Source: Saprospiraceae bacterium (lineage in GTDB: Bacteria; Bacteroidota; Bacteroidia; Chitinophagales; Saprospiraceae). From it: a stretch of 64,000 nt of DNA. Made by a program: the position numbers and the translations under genes. The stretch covers positions 58,447-122,446 of the forward strand of contig BQJU01000017.1 of assembly GCA_021604865.1 (NCBI GenBank). Reading direction: 5' to 3'. A model generated the notes under the pieces. That model was not told the origin of the DNA. It did no database searches and saw only the letters and a program-made list of their open reading frames with translations. Shown one piece after another: positions 18,042 to 26,808 of this stretch. Position 1 is the stretch's first letter. Each line of letters opens with the position of its first letter.

Positions 18042-18974
18042 CTACCGGCTGGCCGCCAGTAAATACAATACTGCCATCCGAACAGCCACACCATTTTCTA
18101 CCTGTTGTAAAATAATGGAGTGTTCAGAGTCAGCTACGTCACTGGTAATTTCTACGCCGCGATTAATGGGGCCAGGGTGCATGATGACGATGCGTTTATC
18201 CAAGCTATTAAGCAAAGCCTTATTAACACCATAGTATAGTGCATATTCTCGAAGGGAAGGGAAATATTTAAGGTCTTGTCGTTCTAGTTGAATGCGGAGA
18301 ATGTTAGCTACATCACACCATTCGAGGGCTTTGCGCACATTATGTTCTACACTCACACCCATTTTTTCGATGTATTTAGGAATGAGGGTTGGAGGGCCGC
18401 AGACTTTTACCTGAGCACCGAGTTTTTGCAGGCAAAAAATATTGCTAAGTGCCACGCGGGAATGTACGATATCCCCGAGGATGGCGATCTTCTTACCCTG
18501 AAGGTCGCCCAGTTGCTCCCGCATGGAAAAAGCATCCAGCAATGCTTGTGTAGGATGCTCATGGGTTCCATCACCGGCATTGATGATATTGGCCTTGATG
18601 TGGCGCGACAAAAACTGTGGGGCGCCGGGAGCAGGATGACGCATCACCACCATATCGACTTTCATCGACAGGATATTATTAACGGTATCCAATAACGTTT
18701 CTCCCTTTTTAACAGAAGAGGAGGAAGCTGAAAAATTGACTACATCCGCTGAAAGCCGCTTTTCTGCCAATTCAAAAGAAATCCGGGTTCTAGTTGAGTT
18801 TTCATAAAAGATATTGGCAATAGTGATATCCCTGAGTGAGGGCACCTTTTTGATCGGACGGTTAATAACCTCTTTAAATCTATCAGCCGTTTCAAAAATA
18901 AGGTGGATGTCTTCGGCAGTAAGATACTTGATGCCGAGCACGTGGCGGGTACTTAATTGCTGGATTGTAGCCAT
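18042..18974 (-). CDS. pyrB: Aspartate carbamoyltransferase catalytic chain
   Basis: A 310-residue enzyme joining carbamoyl phosphate and aspartate, the committed step of pyrimidine synthesis. The carbamoyl-phosphate loop STRTRISFE starts at S60, and family lines GDGTHEHPTQALLD, ILGDIVHSRVA and IMHPGPINRGVEI are present. It follows pyrR with a gap of three bases, so the two are cotranscribed. No pyrI regulatory chain is visible. Confidence 0.96.
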   Translation of the reverse strand: MATIQQLSTRHVLGIKYLTAEDIHLIFETADRFKEVINRPIKKVPSLRDITIANIFYENSTRTRISFELAEKRLSADVVNFSASSSSVKKGETLLDTVNNILSMKVDMVVMRHPAPGAPQFLSRHIKANIINAGDGTHEHPTQALLDAFSMREQLGDLQGKKIAILGDIVHSRVALSNIFCLQKLGAQVKVCGPPTLIPKYIEKMGVSVEHNVRKALEWCDVANILRIQLERQDLKYFPSLREYALYYGVNKALLNSLDKRIVIMHPGPINRGVEITSDVADSEHSIILQQVENGVAVRMAVLYLLAASR

Positions 18975-18977
18975 TAT

Positions 18978-19535
18978 TTATGAAACATCATTTTTCTGTC
19001 CAAAAAGGAGTACTTGATCTTCCCCTTCTACATCACTCCATTCTACTTTAACATAAGCATCATCCAATGCATCAATCCTCATTCCGGTAAAGTCAGATTG
19101 AATGGGCAGATGTCGGTTGAAGCGCCGGTCAATCAATACCAACAAATCTACATTCACAGGTCGTCCGTAATGGTTGAGGGCTGTTAGTGCAGCCTGAATG
19201 GTTCTTCCCGTGTACAATACATCGTCCACCAGAATGACCTTTTTGCCCTCCACGATAAAATCCATTTCTGTAGCATTCGCCGCTAAAGGTTGGGTGCGAG
19301 TCCGGAAATCATCGCGATAAAAGGTGATATCCAGTTTGCCAAAAGGCATTCCCCGATCACCCAATATCTCGTTTAGGCGGTCGTTGATCCGGGCAGATAG
19401 AGGGGTGCCTCCTGACTGAATCCCCACTAGACAAGTATCCTTAAAATCATCGTAAACCTCTATCAACTCGTGACAAAGTCGCTCAATTGTCAGCGAAAAT
19501 CGCTCCTGATTTAATATGACCCGCCCTTTTTCCAT
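18978..19535 (-). CDS. pyrR: PyrR: pyrimidine regulator / uracil phosphoribosyltransferase
   Basis: A 185-residue type I phosphoribosyltransferase with the PRPP loop KVILVDDVLYTGRTI at about residues 99-113 and RFNRHLP in the flexible loop region. PyrR proteins bind UMP and in many Gram-positives also regulate pyr mRNA attenuation. Here the gene starts only a few bases after a -7 element, so no attenuator leader is visible ahead of it. It is followed by pyrB and preceded by glnS, both on the same strand. Confidence 0.92.
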   Translation of the reverse strand: MEKGRVILNQERFSLTIERLCHELIEVYDDFKDTCLVGIQSGGTPLSARINDRLNEILGDRGMPFGKLDITFYRDDFRTRTQPLAANATEMDFIVEGKKVILVDDVLYTGRTIQAALTALNHYGRPVNVDLLVLIDRRFNRHLPIQSDFTGMRIDALDDAYVKVEWSDVEGEDQVLLFGQKNDVS

Positions 19536-19542
19536 GCTGGTT

Positions 19543-19550
19543 CAAATATA
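19543..19550 (-). promoter_or_regulatory. Candidate -7 element for pyrR-pyrB
   Basis: The minus strand reads TATATTTG, an exact TAnnTTTG match, ending 7 bases before the pyrR ATG. Transcription from it would give a leaderless or near-leaderless mRNA. No clear -33 element is visible. Confidence 0.35.
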
Positions 19551-19572
19551 GTAGTTCTAAGCTTGATTCCTA

Positions 19573-21249
19573 CTATTTTTTCTGAGCTTTTGCCCAGGAA
19601 TCCTTCAATGTCACTGTCAGGTTAAAGACCTTTTTATCTTCGGTAGAATCCTGGTCAACACAAAAATACCCCTTGCGCATAAACTGCATTTGCGCTCCTA
19701 CTTCAGCATCCATCAGGCTCGGTTCAATAAAAGCTTCGATTACCCGCAAAGAATCTGGATTGAGAAACTCCATAAAGTCTTTACCCTCATGGGTAGTAGG
19801 TGCCGGATCGGTAAATAACCGGTCAAACATCCGCACCTCAGCCCTTTTAGCATGAGAAGCAGAAACCCAATGAATGGTTCCTTTGGCTTTAATCCCGGAA
19901 GTATCTTCACCACTGCGACTATCTGGATAATACGTACAACGTACTTCCGTTACCTCTCCAGTTACGGGATCGGTTTCATAACCTTCACAATGTAAAATAT
20001 AGGCACTTTTCAGACGCACATCACCTTCCGGTTTCATGCGGAAAAATTTTCTTGGCGCATCAACCATAAAATCGCCCCGCTCAATGTACAATTCCCTGGA
20101 AAAAGGCAGCTTGCGTTTGCCCATACCCTCATCTTCCGGATTATTTTCGGTTTCCATAAACTCTTCCTGGCCCTCCGGATAATTGGTGATCACTACTTTT
20201 AACGGATCGAGAACCGCCATTACCCGAGGTGTGGTTTTATTCAGCACCTCTCTGACGCTAAATTCCAGTAGCTCCATTTCAATCACATTATCACGCTTGG
20301 CTACTCCTGTTCGTTCACAAAAATTGCGTAAAGCTTCGGCTGGATACCCCCTTCGGCGCATACCTGCAATGGTTGGCATGCGTGCATCATCCCAACCGGA
20401 AACCTGACCCTCTTCTACCAGTTTCAACAACTTGCGTTTACTAGTGATCATATAAGCCACATTCATCCGGGCAAATTCAATTTGCCTACTGGGAAAGATG
20501 TCTAATTGTTCGATAAACCAGTTGTACAATGGCCGGTGATGAATAAACTCCAATGAACAAAGAGAATGGGTAATGCCTTCAATAGAATCCGATTGTCCGT
20601 GGGCAAAGTCGTACATTGGATAAATTGGCCATTCATTGCCGGTGCGGTGGTGATGCTCGTGTTTGATCCGGTAAATTATAGGATCTCGCAGGTGCATATT
20701 CGGAGAAGTCATATCAATTTTGGCCCTTAACACCCTCGAACCATCCGGAAATTCTCCTTTGCGCATCCGCTGAAAAAGGTCCAGGTTTTCAGCTATGGAA
20801 CGGTTTCGGTATGGGCTTTCCACTCCAGGTGCAGTAGGCTCCCCTTTCATTTCTGCGATTTCCTCTACCGTGGAATCATCGACATAGGCCAGTCCTTTTT
20901 CAATCAACCTGGTCGCATATTCGTACAGTTGCTGAAAATAGTCCGAAGAATATAGTTCTGTACCCTCCCATTCGTACCCCAACCAGTTGATATCATTTTT
21001 GATACTGTCTACATAATCCGTTTTTTCAGTAGAAGGATTTGTATCATCCATGCGGAGGTTAGCTTTACCCCCGTATTTTTTGGCCAGTTCAAAATTGATC
21101 CAGATTGCTTTGCAATGGCCAATATGTAAAAAGCCATTTGGCTCGGGTGGGAAACGGGTATGTACCCGGCCTTTATGTTTGCCATTATTGATATCCTCTT
21201 CAATGAACTCTTCAATAAAATTCAGAGAAGCCTTTTTATCGTCACTCAT
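19573..21249 (-). CDS. glnS: Glutaminyl-tRNA synthetase
   Basis: A 558-residue class I synthetase. HIGH is at residues 42-45 in PNGFLHIGH, the KMSKS-equivalent is ITSKRKLL, and the family line GWDDARMPTIAGMRRRG follows. The C-terminal beta-barrel anticodon domains are present (LHCEGYETDP and onward). I chose the ATG at 21249 (MSDDKKASLN). The open frame reaches back to 21327 into the end of argS, but those extra residues have no family match. The gap to argS is then 34 bases, consistent with an argS-glnS-pyrR-pyrB transcription unit. Confidence 0.96.
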   Translation of the reverse strand: MSDDKKASLNFIEEFIEEDINNGKHKGRVHTRFPPEPNGFLHIGHCKAIWINFELAKKYGGKANLRMDDTNPSTEKTDYVDSIKNDINWLGYEWEGTELYSSDYFQQLYEYATRLIEKGLAYVDDSTVEEIAEMKGEPTAPGVESPYRNRSIAENLDLFQRMRKGEFPDGSRVLRAKIDMTSPNMHLRDPIIYRIKHEHHHRTGNEWPIYPMYDFAHGQSDSIEGITHSLCSLEFIHHRPLYNWFIEQLDIFPSRQIEFARMNVAYMITSKRKLLKLVEEGQVSGWDDARMPTIAGMRRRGYPAEALRNFCERTGVAKRDNVIEMELLEFSVREVLNKTTPRVMAVLDPLKVVITNYPEGQEEFMETENNPEDEGMGKRKLPFSRELYIERGDFMVDAPRKFFRMKPEGDVRLKSAYILHCEGYETDPVTGEVTEVRCTYYPDSRSGEDTSGIKAKGTIHWVSASHAKRAEVRMFDRLFTDPAPTTHEGKDFMEFLNPDSLRVIEAFIEPSLMDAEVGAQMQFMRKGYFCVDQDSTEDKKVFNLTVTLKDSWAKAQKK

Positions 21250-21283
21250 GTTCAGGACTTTATAACTTAATTCACAATTATTA

Positions 21284-23128
21284 TTACATTCTTTCCGGCA
21301 TTTCGATGCCCAATAATTCCATGCCATTTTTCAGCGCATTGGCAATTGCCGTAGAAAGCATTATTCTAAAATGTTTTGCCGCTTCAGTATCTGCACTCAG
21401 GATAGAGTAATCATGATAAAAACGGTGATAATTTTTAGCCAATGCATAACAGAAATTCGCAATCACTGATGGATCAAAGTCCTCTGCAGCAGTAAGAATC
21501 AGACCAGGAAATTCGTACAACTGCCCTAGTAATTCCTTTTCCAAATCCTCTAGAGGACCATATTGGCGTGCCAATTCCGGATCGGGAGTCATGCCTTTTC
21601 TTAGCACCGATTTTATCCGGACGTAAGCATTTTGCACATAAGGTCCGGTTTGCCCTTTCAGATCCACCGATTCTTTTGGATCAAAGGTCATCCGCTTTTT
21701 GGGATTTACTTTGATAATAAAAAATTTCAACGCTGCCAGGCCTATTTTCCGGATGATTTCCTGTTGTTTTTCCGGAGCTAAATCCGAAGTTGTATCTCTT
21801 TCTTTAGAATTTTCCTGAGCTTCAGCAATCACTTCAGCCATCAAGTCGTCAGCATCTACTACAGTGCCTTCTCTCGATTTCATTTTACCTGTAGGTAAAT
21901 CTACCATTCCATAAGCCAGGTGATGAAGACCATGGGCATACGGTTCACCCAACTTTTTCAGAACCTCAAAAAGTACTTTAAAGTGGTAATTTTGTTCATC
22001 TGCTACTACATAGACCATACGATTGAAGCCAAAATCTTTATACCGTAGGTGTGCCGTACCCAAGTCCTGGGTGATATATAAAGAAGTACCGTCACTTCTA
22101 AGGATTGTTTTATGATCCAATTTTACATCTTCCAAATTGGCCCAAATGGAGCCATCCTCTTTCCGGTAAAACACCCCTTTTTCCAATCCTATTTCAGTCA
22201 TATCCTTACCCAGCAGGTAGGTATTCGATTCGTAGTAGTTTTTATCAAAGGAAACACCCAATTGCTCGTAAGTTTGGGCAAATCCTTCGTAGACCCAATT
22301 GTTCATTTTACGCCACAATGCCAAAGTTGCTTCCTCTCCATTTTCCCACCGGATCAACATGGCTCTGGCTTCAGCTCCTAATTTGCTAAACTCATTAAAG
22401 TAAGTATCCTTAAAGGCTTTAAAGAAGGCATCTGGTCCTTGTTCTTCTTTTTTGTTTGCCTTAAATATTTTTTGTGCTTCATCGTTTTTTTGCCATTCCC
22501 GGTATTCTTCCTGGAAGGCCTGTTCAAAACGAACATAAAAGTCACCTACAAAATGATCACTTTTGCTCCCTGTGGATTCGGGTGTAGCATTTTCACCAAA
22601 AAGTTGCCAGGCCAGCATGCTCTTACATATCGCAATACCCCGGTCATTGACGACCTGAACTTTGATCACCTCATGGCCTGCTGCTTCCATAATTTTAGCC
22701 GTAGACCATCCGAGCAAAATATTTCTAATATGCCCCAGGTGCAAGGGTTTATTGGTATTGGGCGAAGAGAATTCCACCATTACCTTTTCACCAGAAGACG
22801 GGTGTTTACCAAAATTCTCCTTCTGGTAAATTTCCTGCAGAAAATTCCGCCAGAAATCTTCACTCACCACCAAATTCAGAAAACCCTTGATCACGTTAAA
22901 ACTTTCTACTTCCGTGATCTCCTTTACCAGATAAGCACCAATTTCCGCTCCTATTACTTCCGGCTTTTTGCGTGCAATCCCGGTAAAAGGAAAGACCACC
23001 ACCGTATAGTTGCCTTCAAAGTCGGGCCGTGTAATACTCACATTCACTTTTTCGGGCCCAACCTCACCTCCATAAAGCGATTGCACTGCACTGATAACTC
23101 CATTTTGTATGATATTGGTAATATCCAT
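21284..23128 (-). CDS. argS: Arginyl-tRNA synthetase
   Basis: A 614-residue class I synthetase. The HIGH motif is HLGH at residues 130-133 after SSPNTNKPL, and the KMSKS-equivalent loop is GKMKSREGTVVDADDL. The N-terminal Arg-tRNA additional domain (residues 1-110) and the C-terminal DALR anticodon domain (about 490-614, with QTGPYVQNAYVRI before it) are both present. A candidate -7 element lies 60 bases upstream. Confidence 0.97.
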   Translation of the reverse strand: MDITNIIQNGVISAVQSLYGGEVGPEKVNVSITRPDFEGNYTVVVFPFTGIARKKPEVIGAEIGAYLVKEITEVESFNVIKGFLNLVVSEDFWRNFLQEIYQKENFGKHPSSGEKVMVEFSSPNTNKPLHLGHIRNILLGWSTAKIMEAAGHEVIKVQVVNDRGIAICKSMLAWQLFGENATPESTGSKSDHFVGDFYVRFEQAFQEEYREWQKNDEAQKIFKANKKEEQGPDAFFKAFKDTYFNEFSKLGAEARAMLIRWENGEEATLALWRKMNNWVYEGFAQTYEQLGVSFDKNYYESNTYLLGKDMTEIGLEKGVFYRKEDGSIWANLEDVKLDHKTILRSDGTSLYITQDLGTAHLRYKDFGFNRMVYVVADEQNYHFKVLFEVLKKLGEPYAHGLHHLAYGMVDLPTGKMKSREGTVVDADDLMAEVIAEAQENSKERDTTSDLAPEKQQEIIRKIGLAALKFFIIKVNPKKRMTFDPKESVDLKGQTGPYVQNAYVRIKSVLRKGMTPDPELARQYGPLEDLEKELLGQLYEFPGLILTAAEDFDPSVIANFCYALAKNYHRFYHDYSILSADTEAAKHFRIMLSTAIANALKNGMELLGIEMPERM

Positions 23129-23187
23129 TTTTTACTTATTTAATAGGTGCCGGGGTTAAAAACGATTTATCTGTTTTTAAAAGCGGC

Positions 23188-23195
23188 CAAATTTA
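23188..23195 (-). promoter_or_regulatory. Candidate -7 element for argS
   Basis: The minus strand reads TAAATTTG, an exact TAnnTTTG match, 60 bases upstream of the argS ATG. No clear TTTG -33 element is visible. Confidence 0.35.
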
Positions 23196-23277
23196 CAGGT
23201 TTTATCCTAAAAATCTTGGTTCTTTGATGAAACCTGTGATTAAAGTCAGAAGAAAATTTAAAATGAGGGTCTTGTTT

Positions 23278-23410
23278 CCGCTTTCGCGGTTCGCTCGCTT
23301 GAAATACTGTCGTATTTCATCCTGCGGAATCGCTTGCCTCCCATCCGCTTTCGCGGTTCGCTCGCTTGAAATACTGTCGTATTTCATCCTGCGGAATCGC
23401 TCACTCCTGT
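23278..23410 (-). repeat. Palindromic repeat element, two tandem copies (family copies 2 and 3)
   Basis: Two copies begin at 23278 and 23345 (period 67) and share 57 identical bases. Each has an inner stem TGAAATAC / GTATTTCA around TGTC, flanked by CGCGGTTCGCTCGC and CATCCTGCGGAATCGC. Edges match the single copy at 15284-15346 while the inner stem differs. The right edge (CTCACTCC on the plus strand) forms the stop of rsmD. Confidence 0.85.
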
Positions 23411-23946
23411 CGTCGAAAGAAGCTAAAGATGGTCTTTCCGTAGTGTCGCTCCTGGAAATAATTTGGATGGTTTTGAAAGTTGTGGTTAGGGTTGTGTTCC
23501 ATGACAAACCAGCCTTCTGGTTTCAACATTGGCTTTTCAAAAATCCGATCAGGGATGGTATCCAATGTGGGCAGCGGGTAAGGAGGGCCAGCAAAAATAT
23601 AGTCAAAAAGCGTGGTATTCCGTAAGATGAATTTGAATACATCACCCTTAATAATGCGAATCCTGGACTCTATATCCAAAGTCTGGGCTGTTTTTTGGAC
23701 AAATGCCACACAACCGGGAAATTTATCTATATAGGTGACATCAGTACAACCCCGGGATATGAATTCGTAACTATGATTTCCGGTACCACCAAATAGGTCA
23801 AGTACCTTCAATTCAGAGAAGTCAAATTCATTGTTCAATATATTAAAAAGGCCTTCTTTGGCAAAATCTGTGGTAGGCCGTGTCGGCCAGTTTTTGGCCG
23901 GCGGATTGAATCTCCTTCCTTTAAATTCGCCACCAATAATTCTCAT
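23401..23946 (-). CDS. rsmD: RsmD-family 16S rRNA (guanine-N2) methyltransferase
   Basis: A 181-residue SAM methyltransferase. The RsmD start MRIIGGEFKGRR and RPTTDFAKEGLFNIL lines are present, and motif I is VLDLFGGTGNHSYEF (about residues 48-62). The catalytic motif IV, usually DPPY or DPPF, reads GPPY here (residues 120-123). Family members methylate G966 of 16S rRNA. The C-terminus (RRQE, stop) falls at the edge of the repeat element at 23278-23410. Downstream DUF3822 order is common in Bacteroidota. Confidence 0.85.
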   Translation of the reverse strand: MRIIGGEFKGRRFNPPAKNWPTRPTTDFAKEGLFNILNNEFDFSELKVLDLFGGTGNHSYEFISRGCTDVTYIDKFPGCVAFVQKTAQTLDIESRIRIIKGDVFKFILRNTTLFDYIFAGPPYPLPTLDTIPDRIFEKPMLKPEGWFVMEHNPNHNFQNHPNYFQERHYGKTIFSFFRRQE

Positions 23947-24051
23947 GTTATCAAATTATTTATTTCCGAACTTCTAGATGCCCAATAAAGTTCCATCCGT
24001 TCTAAATCTTTTTCAGAACAATGTTTAGAGGTCTGCACAATCATGCTCCAA

Positions 24052-24906
24052 TCAATCGCCGAGTCGTAAACTTAACAAATCATAGAAGAAATACTCCGGA
24101 TAACGGCCGAGATGATTGCCCAATTCAAATTGAGGGGGGACTTCCATAAACCTAACGGCATTGAGATAGCGACAGAGTAGTCTATAAATTTCAGAATCCT
24201 TCAAAAGTTGACCAGCCAAATAAACCGGAAGCTCAATTGTGCTGAGGCTAAACTGGTCAATAATCATCATGATGTAATAAACCACATCTGAAGCTGATTT
24301 AAAGGTAAAATAATTGATAAAAAGCAGATCGTTTTTATCAAATAGCATTACCCTGATCGACTGGGAATGAAACAGCACAAAAAGGTGATAACCATTTTGT
24401 TTGGCGGTATGAGGACGTAATGCCTTCACCAACGTGGTTACTAGGTGATAGCTACGATACCCTGGAAAAGTTTTCTTAAAAAGGGCATGCAAGGTCTGGT
24501 CAAATGGGTATATCAGTTTTGCAGAAAGATAGGGCATATCATCACTAACCAGTTCATCACGTTCCGTTAATACGGCCAAATTGTCGAGGTAGGCCATTTT
24601 TTCATCCGACCGGTATAGGCGATTGGGAACCAGGGTGGCTATTTGGTGGTCAATTCCTAGCCAGATATGATTAAAAGAAGCTCTGAGATGTTTGTCCTTT
24701 TCCAGAATTGGAGCGATAATATCTCCCCAGTTCTGACCAGGCTGTAGGGGCTTAAAAGTGTACTCTTTGAGTATTTGGATATAGAGATTTTCATCATTCA
24801 CCATATATGCGAAACTGTCCACCCCAATCAGGATGGACAGTTCTTTTACCGATGAAAATTTCTTACTAAGTTGTTCTTCTACTATTTCAAATCTTAACGT
24901 TCCCAA
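24052..24906 (-). CDS. DUF3822 family protein
   Basis: A 284-residue protein with no signal peptide, of a family conserved in Bacteroidota next to rsmD and of unknown function. Strand patterns such as LSILIGVDSFAYMVND near the N-terminus and HLFVLFHSQSIRVMLFDKNDLLFIN at about 170-195 resemble the paired domains of actin/PilM-like ATPase folds; this is inference from pattern only. Its start overlaps the end of the upstream 24894-25478 gene by 13 bases, so the pair is likely translated together. Confidence 0.75.
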   Translation of the reverse strand: MGTLRFEIVEEQLSKKFSSVKELSILIGVDSFAYMVNDENLYIQILKEYTFKPLQPGQNWGDIIAPILEKDKHLRASFNHIWLGIDHQIATLVPNRLYRSDEKMAYLDNLAVLTERDELVSDDMPYLSAKLIYPFDQTLHALFKKTFPGYRSYHLVTTLVKALRPHTAKQNGYHLFVLFHSQSIRVMLFDKNDLLFINYFTFKSASDVVYYIMMIIDQFSLSTIELPVYLAGQLLKDSEIYRLLCRYLNAVRFMEVPPQFELGNHLGRYPEYFFYDLLSLRLGD

Positions 24907-25478
24907 TTTCCTGCAAGGTTTGGTGCGTTCATATTTCCAAATTTGATCGGCTTATTCGGATCATAATTCTGATCGTATCTGGCAAAGCGTATATCACCGT
25001 ATGATCCCATAAATACTTTGCGGGGAATTCCTACTTCCACAACATTCACGTTGGTCGACTGATAGGTAATGGTATCAGCCTGGATGTTGAAGACAGCTCC
25101 GTTACCATAAGGTACATAGGGTAACGAATCAAGATTAATACCCAATGCCTTAATAGAGTCAATTGCAGGACTGTATGAAGTATCATAAGTAATGACACCT
25201 GTGAAATTAGGGTCATCCGGATCACCATTTACTTTGATGATTGCGAATCTGTCATTTTTAAGGACGTACGACAAACTGTCAAAAGTGGGCGAAAATCCTC
25301 CTTTGATACTTCGGAAGAGCTCCTGTGTTGTACGGATTTGGGTCAACTTTGCTACTACGGCATCTTCACGCTTCTGTTTTTCTGCGTTGAAGGCAATAGG
25401 CTCACGGATACTACTGTAAAGCATCCATACCAGGACAGCTACAATTACAAGCAAAACTAGGTTGATGATTAATCTCAT
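24894..25478 (-). CDS. Membrane-anchored protein of unknown function
   Basis: A 194-residue protein beginning MRLIINLVLLVIVAVLVWMLY, a membrane anchor or uncleaved signal, followed by a helical segment (FNAEKQKREDAVVAKLTQIRTTQELFRSIKG) and a beta-rich C-terminal half. The helix-then-globular layout resembles a pseudopilin-like subunit, but there is no prepilin cleavage motif, so I do not name it. I chose the ATG at 25478 because upstream codons in the open frame cross the divergent tsaD promoter region. It is coupled to the DUF3822 gene. Confidence 0.65.
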   Translation of the reverse strand: MRLIINLVLLVIVAVLVWMLYSSIREPIAFNAEKQKREDAVVAKLTQIRTTQELFRSIKGGFSPTFDSLSYVLKNDRFAIIKVNGDPDDPNFTGVITYDTSYSPAIDSIKALGINLDSLPYVPYGNGAVFNIQADTITYQSTNVNVVEVGIPRKVFMGSYGDIRFARYDQNYDPNKPIKFGNMNAPNLAGNWER

Positions 25479-25600
25479 TTTTCGGTTTGTTTTGACGCAA
25501 TAATAAGGTTTTTTATCAAAAAGCGAGTCATTAGCTTTGGCAATTTTATGATAAAATAAACAAAACTTTAGTGAATTTAAGTAATCCTGGCAACAAGTCA

Positions 25601-25608
25601 TATTTTTG
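25601..25608 (+). promoter_or_regulatory. Candidate -7 element for tsaD
   Basis: TATTTTTG matches TAnnTTTG and ends 7 bases before the chosen tsaD ATG, with TTTA 21 bases upstream in the -33 position. The transcript would be leaderless or nearly so. Confidence 0.4.
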
Positions 25609-25615
25609 TGGGCAA

Positions 25616-26617
25616 ATGAATATAACAATATTAGCCATAGAATCTTCCTGTGATGATACTTCCGCTGCTGTGATCAGGGACGGAAACGTGTTGAGCAATT
25701 GCATTGCCACTCAGGAAATACACCAACAATACGGAGGAGTAGTACCCGAGTTGGCTTCCCGTGCCCACCAGGTAAACATTATTCCGATAGTAGATACTGC
25801 TTTAAAAGAGGCGGGAATCAATAAAAAAGAGCTGAATGCAGTGGCCTTTACCAGAGGCCCAGGATTAATGGGCTCATTGATTGTCGGCGTTTCTTTTGCC
25901 AAGGCATTAGCTATGGGACTGGATATTCCCTTGATCGAGGTGCACCACATGCAGGCACATGTGCTTGCCCATTTTGCGGAGCTCCCCCACCCCACTTTTC
26001 CTTTTTTATGTCTGACCGTTTCGGGTGGTCATACCCAAATAATTCGGGTTAATGCGCCATTAGAAATGGAAATTCTCGGACAAACTATCGACGATGCAGC
26101 AGGAGAAGCTTTTGACAAAACGGGAAAAATTTTGGGCCTTGATTATCCGGCAGGTCCGATTATTGACCGATATGCCCAACAGGGGAAAGTCGTTTTTGAC
26201 TTTCCAGAACCTCAAATTCCTGAATTGAACTTCAGTTTTAGTGGATTAAAGACCTCTATCCTTTATTTCCTGCGCGATCAATTGAAAGCAAACCCGTCCT
26301 TTATTAAAGAAAATATGGCCGATATCTGTGCGTCGGTACAGGATAGAATTGTCAGTATATTGATGAACAAACTCACAACAGCAGCTGAACTAACCGGAAT
26401 TAGCGAAATTGCTATCGCAGGAGGCGTCTCTGCCAATTCAGGCCTGCGTAGTGCCTTAATCCAGCAGGGCGAAGCGCTAGGTTGGAAGACCTACATCCCC
26501 AAATTTGAATATTGCACGGATAATGCGGCAATGATTGGTATTACGGCTTATTATAAATATCTGGAGGGAGAATTTTCTAGTCAAGATATTAGTCCCAAGG
26601 CGCGATGGGGTATGTAG
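25616..26617 (+). CDS. tsaD: tRNA N6-adenosine threonylcarbamoyltransferase TsaD
   Basis: A 333-residue enzyme that transfers the threonylcarbamoyl group to A37 of ANN-decoding tRNAs. The ASKHA-fold start ILAIESSCDDTSAAV, metal ligands H111 and H115 in HHMQAH, the VSGGHTQ phosphate loop and the C-terminal YCTDNAAMIG aspartate are all present. I chose ATG 25616, which gives the usual family N-terminus; the frame opens 15 codons earlier, across the -7 element. Confidence 0.96.
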   Translation: MNITILAIESSCDDTSAAVIRDGNVLSNCIATQEIHQQYGGVVPELASRAHQVNIIPIVDTALKEAGINKKELNAVAFTRGPGLMGSLIVGVSFAKALAMGLDIPLIEVHHMQAHVLAHFAELPHPTFPFLCLTVSGGHTQIIRVNAPLEMEILGQTIDDAAGEAFDKTGKILGLDYPAGPIIDRYAQQGKVVFDFPEPQIPELNFSFSGLKTSILYFLRDQLKANPSFIKENMADICASVQDRIVSILMNKLTTAAELTGISEIAIAGGVSANSGLRSALIQQGEALGWKTYIPKFEYCTDNAAMIGITAYYKYLEGEFSSQDISPKARWGM

Positions 26618-26735
26618 CGACCGAAATTTCTGGGCCGCTTTTGTGTCTTAAAACTTATTTGTAGGCCCTTTGCAATGTAGGAAAAGCTGGCTTCCAGCCC
26701 TCTTAAGGCAAAAAAATAAATTTGGCAGGCACTAA

Positions 26736-26772
26736 AAAAGCCGGTACCAAAATGACTTTGATACCGGCTTTT
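26736..26772. terminator. Bidirectional terminator between tsaD and icd
   Basis: AAAAGCCGGTACCAAA and TTTGATACCGGCTTTT form a 16-base inverted repeat with one mismatch around a 5-base loop. A-tracts on one side and T-tracts on the other allow termination from both converging genes. Confidence 0.75.
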
Positions 26773-26808
26773 AGATTGTTCCTGCCAATTGAAGTTGGCA
26801 GGTATGAA

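Noticed and set aside
22439..23143. 234-residue open frame on the plus strand
   Set aside because: It lies wholly antisense to argS, a certain gene, and its composition follows the complement of argS codons.
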